Assembly (NCBI GenBank): GCA_965277695.1
Contig: CBDIDQ010000017.1
Span: 1-64,000, forward strand
DNA: 64,000 nt
From: JABSOG01 sp965277695
GTDB taxonomy: Bacteria > Pseudomonadota > Gammaproteobacteria > Enterobacterales > Alteromonadaceae
Direction: 5' to 3'
This document shows positions 16,283 through 25,187 of this stretch, one piece after another. Under the pieces are notes generated by a model. The model saw only the letters and a list, made by a program, of their open reading frames with translations. It searched no databases and was not told the origin of the DNA. The translations under genes and the position numbers were made by a program. Every line of letters starts with the position of its first letter. Position 1 is the stretch's first letter.

Positions 16283-16699
16283 TCATATCATTTTTGAACT
16301 GATCCCAATCCCCGCCTGTTTAAATACGCTTATTGCTTTTTTAGATACATCCTCGTCATGATACCCAGTTAATGTAATGCCTAATTTAAAAAGCACAATG
16401 TAACCATAAAACTCTTGAGGTCCTCCATCTAATTGACACAGTATCGTCAAAAGATCATCTTCCCAATTCAGTTTTAACTCATTCAGTTTAAATGAACCCT
16501 TAAGTTTAGGAAAAAGGGTAAATTCTCGTACTGTTACATCATCAGAACTATATCTGACAATGAAGCCATCATAATGATATTCCAATTCAGATTCATTATT
16601 GGATCGAATATTATTGGGTTTACCATAAATCTGATTAACTTGTTTCTCATCCATTCCAAACAAAACTGTTCCAAAATGACTGTAACTAATAATATCCAT
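16283..16699 (-). CDS. Candidate immunity protein (unrecognised family)
   Basis: The frame opens at 16747, but ATG 16699 (MDIISYSHFGTVLFGMDEKQ) is a better start because the protein then begins with a folded-looking strand. It contains FGMDEKQVNQIYGKP, a pattern (GM...V...LG.P) common in small immunity and envelope-associated proteins, then two strand-rich segments. It lies 67 bp after the preceding immunity gene in the same direction. It may have belonged to a lost toxin or to the truncated HHII tip next to it. No named family is assigned. Confidence 0.55.
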   Translation of the reverse strand: MDIISYSHFGTVLFGMDEKQVNQIYGKPNNIRSNNESELEYHYDGFIVRYSSDDVTVREFTLFPKLKGSFKLNELKLNWEDDLLTILCQLDGGPQEFYGYIVLFKLGITLTGYHDEDVSKKAISVFKQAGIGISSKMI

Positions 16700-16765
16700 T
16701 TTTTGATCTCTAAAACAACTCATTGCCAACCTGTCTAACCTAATCATTAATTCATAGTCTATTTT

Positions 16766-17092
16766 TTAATTTAACGTAATATACGCATCATTATCGTAAT
16801 AGTACTTTAGCGCTTTGATTTTCAATTCTAAATTTGCACTCCCCCCTTGAGCTTTAAGGTTGTCAGTTACCCCCTGAACACAGTTAATTGTCAAAGCGAA
16901 TTTAACACCATTTTTTTTAGCTGCATCTGGATCACCATCAGGATCCTCTGCTTCTTCAGGATCAAGTACCATACACTTCATATTTTCTGCCCAATCAATA
17001 TCTTTTACAGGGATATAAAACGAATAATCCCAAGGTAAATCATCAATATTCTTCAATACCTCTGCCAGAGTTATCAACACGTTTATACTCAT
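16766..17092 (-). CDS. Immunity protein for the TWHH-type tip
   Basis: This 108-residue acidic protein starts three bases after the stop codon of the upstream tip, and its ribosome site (GGAGGA) lies inside the last codons of the toxin. The sequence has LPWDYSFYIPVKDIDW, CMVLDPEEAEDPDGDP and a C-terminal helix plus strand; this resembles the DUF7716-like small immunity family, which is a tentative match. The gene is clearly coupled to the toxin. Blocking of the nuclease is inferred from position. Confidence 0.7.
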   Translation of the reverse strand: MSINVLITLAEVLKNIDDLPWDYSFYIPVKDIDWAENMKCMVLDPEEAEDPDGDPDAAKKNGVKFALTINCVQGVTDNLKAQGGSANLELKIKALKYYYDNDAYITLN

Positions 17093-17095
17093 TTT

Positions 17096-18181
17096 TTATC
17101 TTCCTCCACCCCAAATTTTCATACCGCCAACACCTGCAGGGTGTAGCGTTTGTTGAACCAAACCAGCAGCTGTATGCTGGCTCATGGGAACAAGTTGCAT
17201 TTGCCCTGGTACAACACCATGATGCCATGTAGCACCTTTAACTGGAGCCCTCCTAGGATAAGCTCCTCTTGCTCCTGGTTGAATACTCTTAGTAATACCA
17301 GGATGTAAACTTTCCATCGTCTTTGCAAAATCAGAGTCCCCCCGCATTTGTTGATGCAGTTGTTTATTCGCTGCTTGAAAATGAGCTTCAGCCGTTCTTC
17401 CTGGGTACATACTTTTTGATAACTTTGTCTCGAATGAGACAGAGTATTGGGCACTATCTCCTCGATTTGCAATTTTGGAAATAGCTTTAACCGGCTTCAT
17501 CAACGCCATTGCAATGCTGAACACCGCGCCACCATAGTCCCCGCCAGTCAGTTGCTGGTAGGCGTTTATACCATCCTCTGCAAAGAGACTCCAAACAGCC
17601 GACCCTAATCCTTCGCCCTGACTTATTTGCTGGTTTGCGTCGTTAATTAGCCAGCGACCAAATTTATTGACTTCATTGACACCGTTGCTAAAGGACTGAG
17701 CAACTTCGGCAAAACTACTGTCGTCACCATCTCCGCCTCCAGAATTTCCACCCCGGCGTGAACTTAAAGAAAGTAGGTCTGTATTATCAGTGCTATTACC
17801 GCTATTAGCATTACCTACTTGGCCCTTTGAACCACCTCGACTGCCATTTGAGGAGGACGAGCCACCACCTTGCCCGCCTTTACTTCTGCCTTGCCCGCCT
17901 TCGTCTTTATTGCCAGGATCATCTGATTCAGGCAGATGATCATCACAACCCGGTTGATTTGCACCACACCTTATAATGATTTCTATTGTATATCCTGTTG
18001 GATCAGTCCCCGCCAGCGGATTATTCATAATATACGAATAAGGGTTGAGCGACTGTGAGTTGGTCGGCGATTGGATCACCGGATCGACACTCATAAACCG
18101 CCCGACATTATAATCATAAACGCGTCCATTCATGTGAATTAATTCCACGTCATCTAAATGTTCGTGATCGGTGAAACCCAC
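17096..18181 (-). CDS. RHS C-terminal fragment with TWHH-type HNH nuclease tip
   Basis: The frame begins inside the RHS core end (GFTDHEHLDDVELIHMNGR, GRFMSVDP, NPYSYIMNNPLAGTDPTGY), followed by a Gly/Ser/Asn-rich linker and the shared GGDYGGAVFSIAMALMKPVK segment. The toxin is the last ~110 residues, with ATWHHGVVPGQMQLVPMSQH and HPAGVGGMKIWGGGR. TWHH...GxMQLVP...H matches HNH/endonuclease VII-type DNase toxins. The core upstream is interrupted by a mini-insertion at 18185-18285, so this copy cannot be expressed as a full RHS protein; the start at 18181 is only the first in-frame codon after the break. Confidence 0.85.
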   Translation of the reverse strand: MGFTDHEHLDDVELIHMNGRVYDYNVGRFMSVDPVIQSPTNSQSLNPYSYIMNNPLAGTDPTGYTIEIIIRCGANQPGCDDHLPESDDPGNKDEGGQGRSKGGQGGGSSSSNGSRGGSKGQVGNANSGNSTDNTDLLSLSSRRGGNSGGGDGDDSSFAEVAQSFSNGVNEVNKFGRWLINDANQQISQGEGLGSAVWSLFAEDGINAYQQLTGGDYGGAVFSIAMALMKPVKAISKIANRGDSAQYSVSFETKLSKSMYPGRTAEAHFQAANKQLHQQMRGDSDFAKTMESLHPGITKSIQPGARGAYPRRAPVKGATWHHGVVPGQMQLVPMSQHTAAGLVQQTLHPAGVGGMKIWGGGR

Positions 18182-18184
18182 TTC

Positions 18185-18285
18185 CCTGTAAGTTATCCTG
18201 TCGCCATCCTTGGCTCCACTTCAGGGTGGTGCGACACTTCGATACAAATGCTGCGAGCCCTCGCTTTCGTACCCCTTCACCCACT
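18185..18285. repeat. Mini-insertion of the GAGGGCTCGCAGC/AGGATGGC family
   Basis: About 95 bp replaces roughly 66 bp of RHS core (the codons for the segment around NPATLTNNPWDLEM). On the minus strand it reads AAAGCGAGGGCTCGCAGC... GAAGTGGAGCCAAGGATGGC. The same module occurs at about 37490-37590 (AAAGCGAGGGCTCGCAGC, then GATGCCGACAGGATTCACCC). It breaks the RHS reading frame. Confidence 0.7.
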
Positions 18286-18529
18286 CATGGATTTGCCGAA
18301 TGGGTCAAAATGGCGGTAGCCCGTGACATTGCCGAGTTCATCGCTGAAGGTGGTGGCACTGCCTAAACGGTCGCGCAAGGTGAAGCGGATTTTGTTGTCG
18401 CTGATAATCGCAATGTCGCTGATGTAGGTTTTGGTTGTGGTGGTATTGCCTGTCTTTTCGACCTCATACAGTTTGTCGATGTAATGGGTGGTGAGGGTTT
18501 CGCCATTGACCACTCTCTCTTGCTTGTAT
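18286..18529 (-). pseudogene. RHS core fragment cut by kptA insertion
   Basis: Homology to the intact RHS core covers VVNGETLTTHYIDKLYEVEK... through FDPFGKSMSG, then ends at the mini-insertion. On the other side it stops at about 18529, exactly where kptA upstream sequence starts (compare CTTGTTTGTAACGGG in the intact copy). The fragment belongs to the same core copy as the TWHH tip. Confidence 0.8.
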
Positions 18530-18559
18530 TGAAGTGATGAGCAATAAAAGCTGTATAAT
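18529..18559 (+). promoter_or_regulatory. Putative kptA promoter
   Basis: TATAAT at 18554-18559 is a consensus -10, 36 bp before the kptA start. A weak TTGAAG at 18529-18534 lies 19 bases upstream. The site is just outside the RHS homology, so kptA brought its own promoter. Confidence 0.55.
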
Positions 18560-18595
18560 GACTGACAATTATCATTTTGAAGTGCTCTGGAGAAC

Positions 18596-19147
18596 ATGGT
18601 GGATCGAACCAATAAAGACATAAAAAGCGCGAGTAAATTTCTAAGCTTTGTTTTAAGGCATTGTCCTGAAGATATAGGCATCGCATTAGATGCCAATGGA
18701 TGGGCTGATATCTCTGAATTGATTGATAAATCACCGTCACAAATAGACTTATCAAACGAGCTTATTAAAGAGGTTGTTTTAACAAGTGATAAGCAGAGAT
18801 TTAAGGTTTCAGATGATGGTTTAAGAATCAGGGCTAATCAAGGACACTCGGTTAAAATAGACTTGGAGCTAAAACCCAAAGAACCACCTTCAAAGCTATT
18901 TCACGGAACTGCAACAAGATTTATCAATTCAATTAATAAGGAAGGGCTAAAACCAGGTCAACGTCAACACGTTCATCTGTCAACAGATGTTGATACTGCC
19001 TGCAAGGTTGGTCAAAGATATGGGAAGCCCATTATCTTGAATGTCGATTCAGGGAGCATGTTCAAACAGGGCTACACATTCTTTTTATCTAACAATAATG
19101 TGTGGCTGACTAAACATGTTCCCTCACAATTTCTATCCGAAATGTAA
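18596..19147 (+). CDS. kptA: RNA 2'-phosphotransferase (Tpt1/KptA)
   Basis: The 183-residue protein matches E. coli KptA over its whole length: SKFLSFVLRHCPEDIGIALD, ANGWADISELI, VVLTSDKQRFKVSDDGLRIR, ANQGHSVKID, LFHGTATRFINSI, VHLSTDVDTACKVGQRYGKP and NNNVWLTKHVPSQFL. The conserved RH pair near residue 22 and the H-GT-R of LFHGTATR are the expected catalytic and NAD-binding residues. Tpt1 enzymes remove an internal RNA 2'-phosphate using NAD+, giving ADP-ribose 1",2"-cyclic phosphate. The start has GGAG at good spacing. It sits on the opposite strand between two RHS cassettes, with a sharp break in RHS homology at 18529 and the immunity stop at 19149 on the other side. Confidence 0.93.
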   Translation: MVDRTNKDIKSASKFLSFVLRHCPEDIGIALDANGWADISELIDKSPSQIDLSNELIKEVVLTSDKQRFKVSDDGLRIRANQGHSVKIDLELKPKEPPSKLFHGTATRFINSINKEGLKPGQRQHVHLSTDVDTACKVGQRYGKPIILNVDSGSMFKQGYTFFLSNNNVWLTKHVPSQFLSEM

Positions 19148-19148
19148 C

Positions 19149-19502
19149 TTAATCTTCAAAAGAAATTGTTGCTTCTAACGCACTCCTTAGCCAATTCCAG
19201 AAGCAACTAAACTCCTCTTTATTTTCATAACCAGGGCTGGAAAAATCATGAATAATAACAACAATTCCGGGCTTTTGTTTGTCCCAACATGCTACATCAT
19301 CATTATCCTCTCGACGAGCAAATGGTATTAACGATCTACCTGGATAACGCTCTTTAATTCCACTAAATCTTGTAACTAATTGCTTTCCTTGTAAAACAAT
19401 CCAAGGATCGAAATCAAGCAATTCTTGCTCAACTACCCGCAAAAAATTCGCTGGATAGGTAAACCATTCTGGCAACTCATTTTTATCTAATAGTCTTTTC
19501 AT
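19149..19502 (-). CDS. Immunity protein, SMI1/KNR4 (SUKH)-like
   Basis: This 117-residue protein begins six bases after the tip stop and is clearly its partner. The layout WFTYPANFLRVVEQELLDFD-PWIVLQG, then R-F-G-KERYPGRSLIPFARRED-NDDVACWD, and VVIIHDFSSPGYENKEEF matches short SUKH-like immunity proteins, which often have a PxxFLR start and LIPFARR...DDVACWD centre. The 3' end is two bases from the opposing kptA stop. Immunity function is from context; the family match is moderate. Confidence 0.72.
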   Translation of the reverse strand: MKRLLDKNELPEWFTYPANFLRVVEQELLDFDPWIVLQGKQLVTRFSGIKERYPGRSLIPFARREDNDDVACWDKQKPGIVVIIHDFSSPGYENKEEFSCFWNWLRSALEATISFED

Positions 19503-19508
19503 ATTTTT

Positions 19509-22500
19509 CTAATCATTTGACCCTATAAAGATTGAACCATGTGTAGACCCTGATTTACGCCAGCCAGCTGATTGTTTGCCAGCCCTAAGCGTTACAGCAT
19601 CACCCCAAGTTGTTGGAACACCTTTTTTGGTGGTAAAACGTTCTACTAAATTGTTTGGTAGCAGATCTGAAGCACTTCTTACATTAGCCTGTACATTTAT
19701 TCCTGCTCTGGATGCTGCCAGAACCCTAGTATTATCCAGTGTCGTTAGACCACCATCTCTCATTTTAACGACATCAATTGCATCACCCTGCCAATCATCT
19801 GCTTTCATGCTTTTAGTTATCTTAGCCGCGTCATTTACAGAGCTTTGACTAAAGCGAATTATGTTGGGGTCTATAATCTTTGATACAACTTTAACCGGCT
19901 TCATCAATGCCATTGCAATGCTGAACACCGCACCACCATAGTCCCCGCCAGTCAGTTGCTGGTAGGCATTTATACCATCCTCTGCAAAGAGACTCCAAAC
20001 AGCCGACCCTAATCCTTCGCCCTGACTTATTTGCTGGTTTGCGTCGTTAATTAGCCAGCGACCAAATTTATTGACTTCATTGACACCGTTGCTAAAGGAC
20101 TGAGCAACTTCGGCAAAACTACTGTCGTCACCATCTCCGCCTCCAGAATTTCCACCCCGGCGTGAACTTAAAGAAAGTAGGTCTGTATTATCAGTGCTAT
20201 TACCGCTATTAGCATTACCTACTTGGCCCTTTGAACCACCTCGACTGCCATTTGAGGAGGACGAGCCACCACCTTGCCCGCCTTTACTTCTGCCTTGCCC
20301 GCCTTCGTCTTTATTGCCAGGATCATCTGATTCAGGTAGATGATTATCACAACCTGGTTGATTTGCACCACACCTTATAATGATTTCTATTGTATACCCT
20401 GTCGGATCAGTCCCCGCCAGCGGATTATTCATAATATACGAATACGGATTGATCGACTGACTATTTCCGGGCGATTGGATCACCGGGTCGACACTCATAA
20501 ACCGCCCGACATTATAATCATAAACGCGGCCATTCATGTGAATTAATTCCACGTCATCCAAATGTTCGTGATCAGTGAAACCCCGTCGCGTCGGCATCTC
20601 TAAATCCCATGGATTATTGGTCAGTGTCGCCGGATTGAGTTCACGCCAATCGCCGCTCATGGATTTGCCGAATGGGTCGAAATGACGATAGCCGGTGGCG
20701 TTGCCAAGTTCATCGGTGAAGGTGGTGGCACTGCCTAAACGGTCGCGCAGGGTGAAGCGGATTTTGTTGTCGCTGACAATCGCAATATCGCTGATGTAGG
20801 CTTTGGTTGTGGTGGTGCTACCCTTTTTTTCAACCTCGTACAATTTGCCAATATAGTGGCTGGTGATGGTTTCGCCATTGACGATGCGGAGTTGTTTGTA
20901 ACGGGCTAAGTCAGCGCCGTAGGTGAAGTCGAGATTAGCGCCTAAACGTTTGATATTGAGTGGTTTGTTGAAGGTGTTGTACGTGGTTTCTAGTGCGCTG
21001 TTACGATGGGTTAAATTGCCCTTTTTATCGTAGGTGAAACTCGTCGTGCCGCCTGTTTTAAGGGCAATTTCACTGATTTTATTGCTGTTGGCGAGGTAGC
21101 TATAAGCATCCGCTGCGTTGGTTGAATAGTCTGTCTTTTTGAGTAAGTTGCCGACACTATCATAGCCATAATTGATGGTGCTTTGTGTGCCTGCGGCATT
21201 GAGAGTGGAGCTGGTTAAACGGTGGAGACTGTCATAAGTAAAGGTATCAGTCGCTGTAAGTCCGCTGACGAGATTGCTTTGGGTCAGCAGATTGCTGTAG
21301 CTGTCATAACTGCTGTAACTGAGGTGATGGATTATTGCGGTTGCGCCATTGCGGTGACCGGTGGCTTGGCTGGATAACATTTGCCCGGCTTTGAGGTCGT
21401 ATTCGTTATCGACGGTGAGATTGAAGCCTCCGTTGCTATTGCATTGGGCGGTGCTGCTGCCTGCGAGACAGGCGTGGGTGATGTTGCCGAGCGCATCTTG
21501 GGCGGTGGTTTCGCGGTAAATGTAGTTTGACGCGGCGTTGTATTCTTTTTGCAAATAGCCCTGTACGTTGTAAGTCAGGCCCACGGTGAGATTGTTAGGG
21601 TATTTTAAGGATTTGAGTCGGCCATAATTGGCGTCGTAGGCTTGGCTGACGGTGTAGCTGTCAGTATCAATTTTGGTAGTGGTGGCGGTGACGCGGGCAG
21701 CGCTGTCGTAGGCGAAGGTTTTGCTGATGTCGTTTTCAGTGTGTGAAGTTAGCAAGCCGTTTTTCAGGGTATCCCAAGTGAAGGTGGCGATGCTGCCGTT
21801 GGCATCACGTTGGCTGACGCGACCGAGGTCATCCATGGTATAGGTGATAGTGGCGCTATTGGCATCGGTTTCGGTGAGTAGTTCACCGAAGGCGTTGTAG
21901 CTGAAGGTGGTTTTGCCTTGGTTGGGGTCGTCGACCGAGGTTTTACGGCCCAGTTTATCGTAATGGGCGCTGATAATGTTGCCTGCTGCATCTTCAATCT
22001 CGATGGGATTACCGCCGTCATCGTAGCTATATTGGGTGATGCCGCCAAGTGCGTCAGTGGTTTGCACCAGTTGTTTTAGGCTGTTATAGCTGCGACTCAT
22101 TGACAGGTCGTCTGTGGTGATTTCGGTCTTGAGGCCGTCGTAGGTGTAGGTTACGGTTAAATTGCCGTTGGTTTGTGGCGTGACTTTTTTGCCCGCTCTG
22201 CCGAGCACATCGTAGTTTGTATAAGTGGTGTTGTGGATGATGCCGCCAGCCGCATAAGGCGCTGATTCGCTGGCAGTGAGGCCACGGGCGTTGTAGCTGA
22301 TGTCTTGATAAATCAATTCGCCGTTAAAGCCGGTGGTTTCGCTGCGCACTGGTCGGCCTAATATATCGGTGCGATTGACTTGCTTCGGGGTGCCTGCTTG
22401 ATAGCTGGCGACTGCCAACGAGTGGTAGCGTAAATGGCGGTCGGGTTGGCCGGTTTGGCTGATTTTGGTTGGTCGGGCCAAGGTATCGTAGCTTGTGGTG

Positions 22501-23882
22501 GTGACAACGCCGTTGGTGGCTGTGGTGCTGGTATTGGCCCCTGTCGCCGGGTCAGTTAGCGTGGTGGTGATGTGGCTGCCTTGAGTGATGGTCTTTGCAA
22601 AATAGCCATCAGCACTGTAGCCGAGGGTGGTGGTTCGACCGCCGACGTCAATGTCAGTGGGCAGCCCGCTGGTGTTAAACACGCTGGTGGTACTGAGGCA
22701 ATCCGCCGTGGTGCATTCGGCGGCGTTGATGGCGATGCTGCCTGCGGCGACCACCACGGTAGTGGGTTTGCGGTGGGTGGTGTCGTAGGTTTGGTAATGG
22801 GTGGTGACGATTTGGTCGATATTGTCGACGGTTTGTGCGGTGACTTTATTTGGCCATGCGTTGGTGTCAAAAACCGTAGTGATGGTCGTTGTTTGGTCGG
22901 TTTTTTCATCGGTAATCGTCCGGGTTTGCCCGGTGATATTGTTGTATTGGTCAAGCCCGGTAATTGTGGTGTCGCGTTGGCTGAGGTGGTTGTTTTCGTC
23001 GCAAATCGTGGCGGCTAAATCACAAGTGATTTGGCGGCTTTTTGCATTATAAAGGGCGCTGAGATGTTTAGGGTTTTGTTGCCAGTTATTGGTGGTCTGG
23101 CTAAAAGGCACGGTTTTGCCATGTTCTGTCAGGGTTTGTGATTCGACCAGTGAACTGAACGGGAACTTTTGTAAGAAATCAGTGGTGGTGACTTGTTTGG
23201 CATTGGCGTGGTCGATGGCGATAATGGTTCTAAACCCGCGAAAGCCCCGGCCCTTGGTGTTATACATCGCGCCACGATATTGGTAAGTCAGTGCGTTGAG
23301 GCTGCCGATACCGTTGCTCTGTTCGAATTTAGCCACGGCGTACATGCTGGAGGCGAAATGAAAATGCTCAGCGTCGACCACATCGGTGAAATTGGTCTGG
23401 TAGAAGTTTGGATATGTCTCACTGCTCAACGGGCGATAATCCCACTGGCTGATAACGCCGACACCGTTGGTGACTTTTTGCAGCATATTGGCGGGTTGGT
23501 AGTCGGTTTTGTTGTTGCCCGTAGCGGCACCGTAGTTGCGGTTGGTGTAAATCTTTTTACTGGCTTTGCCTTGCATTGCACCACTGCCCGTGCCGACGGA
23601 GCAACCGCCGACCGGGTTATAACAGCCGTAAACAAACAGCAAATCGGGTAAGCCTTTACCGAGTGAATCGACCACCACCGAGTGATTGGCGGCACCGACT
23701 AAATCGGTGGATTTGATGTCGATAGCGTGGGTGGGATTCGATGGCGAAGACTGAGCCAATGGCGTTAGCCACCTGCGATAGCAGATTTTAGCGCTAGCCT
23801 TCCAGCCACGAAGTGGCGTTGTCAGGGTGGAGTTGGAGGAAGCGAATGTTTGGCTCTTTTTCAGGGATGAAAGTGAAGCCAA
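19509..23882 (-). CDS. Second RHS core copy with its own toxin tip, lacking N-terminal region
   Basis: The first ~50 codons are translated repeat block; true homology starts near 23720 (KSTDLVGAANHSVVVDS). It then matches the full RHS protein nearly codon for codon: YD-type repeats, RDRLGSATTF, GYRHFDPFGKSMSG, GRFMSVDP, NPYSYIMNNPLAGTDPTGY. After the Gly/Ser linker and GGDYGGAVFSIAMALMKPVK the tip is unique: NIIRFSQSSVNDAAK..., IDVVKMRDGGLTTLDNTRVL, TTWGDAVTLRAGKQ. The DG..T..DNTR pattern recalls ParB-like folds, but I cannot assign an activity. With no signal peptide and no SpvB part it is probably an unexpressed donor copy. Confidence 0.85.
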   Translation of the reverse strand: MASLSSLKKSQTFASSNSTLTTPLRGWKASAKICYRRWLTPLAQSSPSNPTHAIDIKSTDLVGAANHSVVVDSLGKGLPDLLFVYGCYNPVGGCSVGTGSGAMQGKASKKIYTNRNYGAATGNNKTDYQPANMLQKVTNGVGVISQWDYRPLSSETYPNFYQTNFTDVVDAEHFHFASSMYAVAKFEQSNGIGSLNALTYQYRGAMYNTKGRGFRGFRTIIAIDHANAKQVTTTDFLQKFPFSSLVESQTLTEHGKTVPFSQTTNNWQQNPKHLSALYNAKSRQITCDLAATICDENNHLSQRDTTITGLDQYNNITGQTRTITDEKTDQTTTITTVFDTNAWPNKVTAQTVDNIDQIVTTHYQTYDTTHRKPTTVVVAAGSIAINAAECTTADCLSTTSVFNTSGLPTDIDVGGRTTTLGYSADGYFAKTITQGSHITTTLTDPATGANTSTTATNGVVTTTSYDTLARPTKISQTGQPDRHLRYHSLAVASYQAGTPKQVNRTDILGRPVRSETTGFNGELIYQDISYNARGLTASESAPYAAGGIIHNTTYTNYDVLGRAGKKVTPQTNGNLTVTYTYDGLKTEITTDDLSMSRSYNSLKQLVQTTDALGGITQYSYDDGGNPIEIEDAAGNIISAHYDKLGRKTSVDDPNQGKTTFSYNAFGELLTETDANSATITYTMDDLGRVSQRDANGSIATFTWDTLKNGLLTSHTENDISKTFAYDSAARVTATTTKIDTDSYTVSQAYDANYGRLKSLKYPNNLTVGLTYNVQGYLQKEYNAASNYIYRETTAQDALGNITHACLAGSSTAQCNSNGGFNLTVDNEYDLKAGQMLSSQATGHRNGATAIIHHLSYSSYDSYSNLLTQSNLVSGLTATDTFTYDSLHRLTSSTLNAAGTQSTINYGYDSVGNLLKKTDYSTNAADAYSYLANSNKISEIALKTGGTTSFTYDKKGNLTHRNSALETTYNTFNKPLNIKRLGANLDFTYGADLARYKQLRIVNGETITSHYIGKLYEVEKKGSTTTTKAYISDIAIVSDNKIRFTLRDRLGSATTFTDELGNATGYRHFDPFGKSMSGDWRELNPATLTNNPWDLEMPTRRGFTDHEHLDDVELIHMNGRVYDYNVGRFMSVDPVIQSPGNSQSINPYSYIMNNPLAGTDPTGYTIEIIIRCGANQPGCDNHLPESDDPGNKDEGGQGRSKGGQGGGSSSSNGSRGGSKGQVGNANSGNSTDNTDLLSLSSRRGGNSGGGDGDDSSFAEVAQSFSNGVNEVNKFGRWLINDANQQISQGEGLGSAVWSLFAEDGINAYQQLTGGDYGGAVFSIAMALMKPVKVVSKIIDPNIIRFSQSSVNDAAKITKSMKADDWQGDAIDVVKMRDGGLTTLDNTRVLAASRAGINVQANVRSASDLLPNNLVERFTTKKGVPTTWGDAVTLRAGKQSAGWRKSGSTHGSIFIGSND

Positions 23883-24115
23883 GGATGGCTGAACCGGGTT
23901 GGCCCTTCAGGGATGAATCTCGACGCTAATATTAAACGAAGCCAATGGCAATCTGCAAGATGCCGGACAGATCGGCGAGACCAGCAGCCCTGCATCGCTT
24001 TTGATCTTGCTCTGCTTTTGACGTTGATCTTGCCTTTGCTTTGTTCTTGATTTTGCTCTTGGCTGGGTCTGCTAACCCGCCGGATCCATTGTCCTGTCTG
24101 ACGTCTCTGTTTTTG
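23720..24115. repeat. Post-immunity repeat block, copy X3 (short form)
   Basis: It runs from 24115 just after the SUKH immunity stop (GGATCCATTGTCCTGTCTGA at about 24080), through the CCCTTCAGGGATGA segment (23900-23920), to one ~125-bp unit (GCGATAGCAG...GGCGTTGTCAGGGTGG, 23780-23840). It joins the second RHS core at the same codon as X4 does. No gene is contained. Confidence 0.85.
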
Positions 24116-24122
24116 ATTGAAA

Positions 24123-24572
24123 TTAGATTACAGACTCTAGTTCTTCCAACATGAAAGAGCCGAAATCACTAGCAATCACTTCAAGTATTTCCCCAACTGG
24201 GGAGATCAATACAACTGGGTTTTCTTGGCCTTCTGAAATTTCATCAACTTTGAGGGCTGCATAATTTCCATCACCTATGGAATAAATCAAGACCAAATTA
24301 TCTGGGAAGTTTGACTTCCTTTCGTCTAGTGTCAACCATACGGCATTAGGCACTCCTGAATTATCAAAATTGCTGTCAGTTAGTCCATAAAACTCTAATC
24401 CTTCAATATCTCCACAACCATAAATACTAACAAACTCTTTATATGTAGGTGGAAATTCACATCCAAGGGCTTCCTCTGCTTTAGCGATTAAATCAACAGA
24501 TCTTTCACCTATAAAAGAGCCATCATATTTTTCAATTAAATCAAACGCATTATGTAAATCAACAAGACTCAT
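24123..24572 (-). CDS. SUKH-family (SMI1/KNR4) immunity protein
   Basis: The 149-residue protein has the SUKH core: LIAKAEEALGCEFPPTYKEF (the L...LG..LP..Y..F helix), YGCGDIEGLEFYGL, then VLIYSIGDGNYAALKVDE, and a C-terminal VIASDFGSFMLEELE helix. SUKH-1 proteins are the commonest immunity partners of RHS and CDI nuclease tips. It starts five bases after the LHH tip stop. It is followed by the shared repeat block X3. Confidence 0.88.
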   Translation of the reverse strand: MSLVDLHNAFDLIEKYDGSFIGERSVDLIAKAEEALGCEFPPTYKEFVSIYGCGDIEGLEFYGLTDSNFDNSGVPNAVWLTLDERKSNFPDNLVLIYSIGDGNYAALKVDEISEGQENPVVLISPVGEILEVIASDFGSFMLEELESVI

Positions 24573-24577
24573 TAAAC

Positions 24578-25170
24578 TTATCCTCCAAAATCTTTGGCTC
24601 TACTTTTCCAATAGGAAGTACGCCATTTGTTAAACGCTTTTCTACTTATACCAGAAGGAATGCTGGATGGGTTAATGTGAATAGTCCCATGGTTTCCTTT
24701 ATGAAAAGATTGTGTCACCTCCGCAATACTGCCTTGTTGACGTTGGGTCATGTGATGCAAGTTCATCGACTTCCCATCGGGTCCCATTGGTGCTAGACCT
24801 TTCTGCATTCTTTGAATATTACTTCTACCAGCACTATCAATTAGTTTGGGATCAATCAAATCGCCCCGTTGGAAAACTTTATTTCCTTTAAACGTTACTG
24901 TATTAGTCCAAAAACTTCTACTCTGCCTAAATGTTTTCAGGGATGCCTCACCGACATCAAAAATTTTATCGCCTTTGAGTAGTGCTTTTCCACCAGGAAG
25001 TAACCCAGCAAAGATGCCTAAAAACTCAATCCCTCTGTTAACTTCTTCTCCGGTAACAAGATCCTGGCCAGTAAACAATTGACCTATCGACTTCAGGGAA
25101 CCAACCCCCGGTATAATATCAAGACCTAATGAGGCACCTTGTTGTTTTAATGATGGTTCACTCCCTCCAC
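24578..25170 (-). CDS. Orphan tip cassette with LHH nuclease (HNH/EndoVII) toxin
   Basis: There is no RHS core attached: an in-frame stop lies just upstream of the SGGS codons at about 25155-25170. The first start codon is a TTG at 25078. The N-terminal part (GQDLVTGEEVNRGIEFL) is a pre-toxin TG-like helix pair. The toxin has GPDGKSMNLHHMTQRQQG and KGNHGTIHINPSS; N-L-H-H with a later H-x-I-H matches the LHH group of HNH/endonuclease VII toxins, predicted metal-dependent DNases. The toxin can be read only after recombination behind an RHS core. Confidence 0.85.
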
Positions 25171-25187
25171 TGCGCTTATTAAACTAA

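Noticed and set aside
22572..23018. Long open frame antisense to the RHS core, repeated at 42066-42512
   Set aside because: Both copies exist because the RHS core is duplicated; codon bias of the RHS frame keeps the opposite strand open.
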